Source: Capillimicrobium sp035565675 (GTDB lineage Bacteria > Actinomycetota > Thermoleophilia > Solirubrobacterales > Solirubrobacteraceae). From it: a stretch of DNA of 64,000 bases. The notes beneath the pieces are model-generated. The model was not told where the DNA came from. It did not search any database and saw only the letters and a list, made by a program, of their open reading frames with translations. Numbering within the stretch: the first letter of the stretch is position 1; each line of letters begins with the position of its first letter. Where the stretch lies: NCBI GenBank assembly GCA_035565675.1, contig DATMSA010000056.1, forward strand, positions 1-64,000. The letters run 5' to 3'. The translations under genes and the position numbers were made by a program. Below, in pieces: positions 60,907 through 64,000 of this stretch.

Positions 60907-63256
60907 GCCGGCCCTGCCGCGAGGGCCACCAGATGCGCGGCCCGATGTCGAACACGAGCGCGGGCACGAGGATCGAGCGCACGACGAACGTGTCCAGCAG
61001 GACGCCGAAGGCGATCACGAAGCCGATCTCGGTGAGGAACGTCAGCGGCAGCACGCCGAGCACCGCGAACGTGCCCGCCAGCACGATGCCCGCCGACGTG
61101 ATGACGCCGCCGGTGACGGCCAGGCCGCGCAGCATGCCGTCGCGGGTGCCGTGGCGCAGCGCCTCCTCGCGCACCCGCGCCATCAGGAAGATGTTGTAGT
61201 CGACCCCGAGCGCGACGAGGAAGATGAACGAGAACAGCGGGATCGACGGGTCGCTGCCGGGGAAGCCGAAGATCACGTCGAAGACGATCGCCCCCACGCC
61301 CAGCGCGGCCAGGAACGACATGACGACGGTCGCGACGAGCAGCACCGGCGCCACGAGCGAGCGCAGCAGGACGCCGAGGATCACGAGCACGATCGCCAGC
61401 GCGATCGGGATGAGCAGGATCGTGTCGTCGACGGCCGCCTCGCGCAGGTCGTACTCGATCGCGCTCGGCCCGCCGACGAGGGCGACGGGCGCGGCGGCGC
61501 GTACCGCCTCGCGCAGGTCGGGGACGATCGCGAACGCGTCCTCTGAGTAGGGGTCCTTGTCGAGGTAGACGGCGAGCTGCACGTCCTCGTCGTCGCCGGC
61601 CACCGGCTCCTCGGACACGGCCGCGACGCCCGGCACGCCGCGCGCGGCCTCGACGACGGCCGGGACCGCGGCGGGATCGGACAGCACGACGTCGGTCGGC
61701 GCCGCCTGCCCGGGCGGGAACGACTGCTCGATCAGCGCCTGGCCCTCGACCGACTGGACCGTGTCGCGGAACTGGTTGCTCTGGGTGAGGCCGGTCGTGA
61801 AGTTGAGCAGGCCGAGCGCCATCACCACCAGGAGGGCCAGGCCGCCGGCGCCGATCACCCGCGGGCGCCGCGCGACCGCCTCGCCGACGCGCCGCCACCA
61901 GCCGTGCGTCTCGTCGACGGCGTGCTCGCGCGCGTGCATCCGCGCCTCGAGGCGCTCCATCGGCCCGGCGCGCAGCCGCCGGTACGGGCCGACGAGCAGG
62001 CCGACGAGCAGCCCGACGACGACGAGCGTGATCAGCCCGGCGACCGGTGACCCGGCGGCCGTCCCCAGCGCGGCGAGGACGCCGACGATCGTGAACGTCG
62101 TGACGCCGGGGCCGAGGCGGTCGACGAGCGGCGCCAGGCCGGGGACGCGCATCGGCTCGTGGTCGGGCGCGCCGCGGCCCTCCGGCCCGTAGGGCACGAA
62201 CGGCCAGAACGGGCGCCGCCCCGCGATCGTCAGCACCGCCGGCAGGAACGTCAGCATCACCAGCAGCGCGATCCCGATCGCGACGGCGCCGACCGGGCCC
62301 AGGCCCGACGTGCCGTTCACCTGCGCCAGGCTCAGCGACAGCAGCGTCGCCATCACGGTCACGCCGGAGGCGAGGATCGCCGGGCCGGCGCTGCGCAGCG
62401 CCAGCGCCATCGCCTCGTGCTTGTCCTGGTGGCGGCGCAGCTCCTCGCGGTAGCGGGCGACGAGCAGCAGCGCGTAGTCGGTGCCGGCGCCGATGACGAG
62501 GATCGACTGGATCGCCGAGCTCTGGCCGTTGACGGTGACGCCGAGCTCGGTCAGCACCCAGCCGCCGCCGCGCGCGCCGAGCTCGGCCACGACGACCGCC
62601 AGGATCGGGAAGAACCAGAAGACCGGGCTGCGGTAGATGAGGATCAGCAGCGTGATGACGAGCAGCAGCGCGGCGCCGACGAGCGTCGTGTTGATCCCCT
62701 CGAAGACCTTGATCGCGTCGGCGGAGAAGCCGGCCGGGCCGGTGACCTTCACCTCCAGCCCGTTGCCGGGGTCGGACACGAGCTCGCGGTAGCGGTCGAT
62801 CGGGTCGATGATCTGGCCCGAGTCGCCGGTGTCCTCGGCGCGGATGACGTTGCCGATCAGCGCGGTGGCGCCGTCGGGGGCGAGCTCGTACGGCGTCGAG
62901 GCGTCCGGGTCGACCGGGTTGCCGAACGACGACGTGTTCGGGAACGCCTTCGTGGCCTCGTCGAGGCGGCGGACGTCCTCGACGATCCGCCGGCGGTCCT
63001 CGTCGGTGAGCCCGCCGTCGCGGTGGTAGACGATCACGGTCGGCGCGGTCTCGGCGCCGGCGAGCCGCTCGGTGACGTCGAGCACCGCGGTCGACTCGGC
63101 GCTGCCGGGCAGGAACGAGCGCGACTCGTTCTCCTCGGCGTCGGCGAAGCGGCCCGGGAGGTTCGCGGCGAGCATCACCACGATCAGGGCGATCCAGGCG
63201 AAGAAGACGACCCACTTGGCGCGGGGTCCGGTGATGGAGGAGGAGAGCCGACGCAT
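60893..63256 (-). CDS. MMPL-family RND transporter
   Basis: A 787-residue membrane protein with two homologous halves, each a helix, an extracytoplasmic domain and five more helices: MRRLSSSITGPRAKWVVFFA then a large loop to about 190, the LVGAALLLVITLLILIYRSP segment, and LVIGAGTDYALLLVARYREE. The second half has FIFLVALGVDYNIFLMARVR. The Gly-x-x-(T/V)-Asp-Tyr motifs in both halves carry the proton-relay Asp-Tyr pairs. MMPL proteins export lipids, siderophores or drugs; the cargo is unknown. ATG at 63256 after the DUF255 gene. Confidence 0.9.
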   Translation of the reverse strand: MRRLSSSITGPRAKWVVFFAWIALIVVMLAANLPGRFADAEENESRSFLPGSAESTAVLDVTERLAGAETAPTVIVYHRDGGLTDEDRRRIVEDVRRLDEATKAFPNTSSFGNPVDPDASTPYELAPDGATALIGNVIRAEDTGDSGQIIDPIDRYRELVSDPGNGLEVKVTGPAGFSADAIKVFEGINTTLVGAALLLVITLLILIYRSPVFWFFPILAVVVAELGARGGGWVLTELGVTVNGQSSAIQSILVIGAGTDYALLLVARYREELRRHQDKHEAMALALRSAGPAILASGVTVMATLLSLSLAQVNGTSGLGPVGAVAIGIALLVMLTFLPAVLTIAGRRPFWPFVPYGPEGRGAPDHEPMRVPGLAPLVDRLGPGVTTFTIVGVLAALGTAAGSPVAGLITLVVVGLLVGLLVGPYRRLRAGPMERLEARMHAREHAVDETHGWWRRVGEAVARRPRVIGAGGLALLVVMALGLLNFTTGLTQSNQFRDTVQSVEGQALIEQSFPPGQAAPTDVVLSDPAAVPAVVEAARGVPGVAAVSEEPVAGDDEDVQLAVYLDKDPYSEDAFAIVPDLREAVRAAAPVALVGGPSAIEYDLREAAVDDTILLIPIALAIVLVILGVLLRSLVAPVLLVATVVMSFLAALGVGAIVFDVIFGFPGSDPSIPLFSFIFLVALGVDYNIFLMARVREEALRHGTRDGMLRGLAVTGGVITSAGIVLAGTFAVLGVLPLTFLTEIGFVIAFGVLLDTFVVRSILVPALVFDIGPRIWWPSRQGRLREP

Positions 63257-63281
63257 CCCGCCGGCGGGAAACCTACGCGAC

Positions 63282-64000
63282 TCAGCCGTCGAGCAGCGCG
63301 GCGAGCTCGGCGGGCTCCCCGACCGGCCGCTGGCAGGCGAAGCGCTCGCACACGTACGCGGCGGCGCGGCCGTCGAGCGGCTCGCGGCCGGCCAGCAGCG
63401 GCACCTCGTCGGTCGCCCGCGCACCGCCGGCCAGCACGATCCGCGGGCGGTACGCCTCGCGGACCACGTCCAGCAGCGGCTGCGGGTCGGGGCCGACGAT
63501 CGCGACCTCGCGCGCGGGGCCCACCGCCCACGCGATCGCCTGCAGCAGGTGGCCGAACGCGATCGGGTAGCGCGGCGCGAGCTCCTGCGCGAGCGCGATC
63601 GTCGAGGCGGCGTGCGCCTCGTAGGCGTGGTCGCCGGTGAGCGCGTGCAGGCGCAGCAGGCCGAGCGCGGCGCTGGAGGAGCCCGACGGGATCGGGCTGT
63701 CCTCGAGGTCGCGGCGGCGGGCGACGAGCGTCGGGTGGTCGTCGGCGGTGGTGAAGAAGCCGCCGTTCTCGCGGTCGGCGAAGCGGGCGATCATCGCGTC
63801 GGCCAGCTCGCGGGCGGCGGCCAGCCAGCGCGGCTCCCACGTCGCCTCGTAGAGCCCGATCAGCGCCTCGACGAGGAACGCGTGGTCCTCGAGGTAGGCG
63901 CCCAGGCGCGCGTCGCCGTCCTTGGAGGTGCGCAGCAGCCGCCCGTCCGCGTCGCGGTGGACGCCGAGCAGGAACTCGGCGGCGGCGCGCGCGGCGTCGA
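63282..64000 (-). CDS. DUF255/YyaL-type thioredoxin-fold protein, C-terminal part
   Basis: The C-terminal 238 codons of a protein whose start lies beyond the window. RTSKDGDARLGAYLEDHAFL, VEALIGLYEATWEPRWLAAA, FFTTADDHPTLVARRRDLED and SPIPSGSSSAALGLLRLHAL match the alpha/alpha-barrel part of the DUF255 (YyaL/SPATA20) family; the thioredoxin-like N-terminal part would be off the edge. It lies upstream of the MMPL gene on the same strand. Confidence 0.88.
   Translation of the reverse strand, partial: DAARAAAEFLLGVHRDADGRLLRTSKDGDARLGAYLEDHAFLVEALIGLYEATWEPRWLAAARELADAMIARFADRENGGFFTTADDHPTLVARRRDLEDSPIPSGSSSAALGLLRLHALTGDHAYEAHAASTIALAQELAPRYPIAFGHLLQAIAWAVGPAREVAIVGPDPQPLLDVVREAYRPRIVLAGGARATDEVPLLAGREPLDGRAAAYVCERFACQRPVGEPAELAALLDG

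Overview
The window is a dense, very GC-rich stretch of bacterial chromosome. The third-codon GC bias is so strong that long open frames appear antisense to almost every gene. The contents point to a high-GC actinobacterium, most likely of the Thermoleophilia/Solirubrobacterales type (inferred, not proven): an F420-type LLM oxidoreductase, an ImuB/DnaE2 SOS mutagenesis set with CGAAC-N4-GTTCG LexA boxes, an apparent c-di-AMP (ydaO/yuaA-type) riboswitch, DUF6504, DUF6314, DUF5519 and DUF3024 proteins, and many start codons 6-10 nt after a TANNNT hexamer, which suggests leaderless mRNAs.

Layout. 1-4442: tail of an M24-type peptidase, then a 2-oxoacid dehydrogenase E1alpha/E2/E1beta set and a nitrilase. 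4439-8073: a K+/H+-type antiporter fused to a UBP zinc finger with its small KhtT-like partner, an EamA exporter and a divergent LysR regulator. 8135-16781: accessory enzymes (VOC protein, cyclic-nucleotide-domain/thioredoxin-reductase-like protein, amidohydrolase, cupin, DUF5519, alpha/beta hydrolase, DUF2237), then a VAO/4-cresol-dehydrogenase-type flavoenzyme with a divergent AraC regulator. 16785-26071: an IclR regulator divergent from a five-gene overlapping operon. That operon encodes a cytochrome P450 fused to a PEP-synthase-type ATP-grasp domain, a PEP-utiliser subunit resembling phenylphosphate synthase, an HD hydrolase, an aldehyde dehydrogenase and an SDR, with a ferredoxin reductase on the other strand. 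26229-29482: an ECF sigma/anti-sigma pair, OsmC, an AhpD-like protein, FolE and a small membrane protein. 29495-34244: a DadA-like oxidase with PucR regulator, a Tat-exported deaminase, an F420-type oxidoreductase and an immunity-like protein.

34295-37900 is a compositionally distinct PLD-helicase-DUF3427 gene next to tRNA-Leu(GAG). 37956-43485 is a DNA-damage segment: lexA, a zinc ribbon protein, rnpB, an ErpA-type Fe-S carrier, DUF3024, DUF4395, imuB, DUF6504 and an AlkA-like glycosylase. pgi-zwf follow, then a pilin-like protein, DUF6314, dnaE2, a membrane cytochrome c, a zinc-less DksA-like protein, and a riboswitch-led gene for a disordered tail-anchored protein. 53837-64000: a HxlR regulator with a cysteine-less CMD protein, a second E1alpha/E1beta/E2 operon with a divergent GntR regulator and a perfect operator palindrome, glnA, an MMPL transporter and the C-terminal part of a DUF255/YyaL protein.

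The most novel element is the P450/phosphotransferase operon. A phenol-phosphorylating enzyme of the phenylphosphate-synthase type seems to have its ATP-binding subunit covalently joined to a P450. With the HD hydrolase, aldehyde dehydrogenase, SDR and the nearby VAO-type oxidase, it reads as a catabolic or detoxifying route for a phenolic compound.
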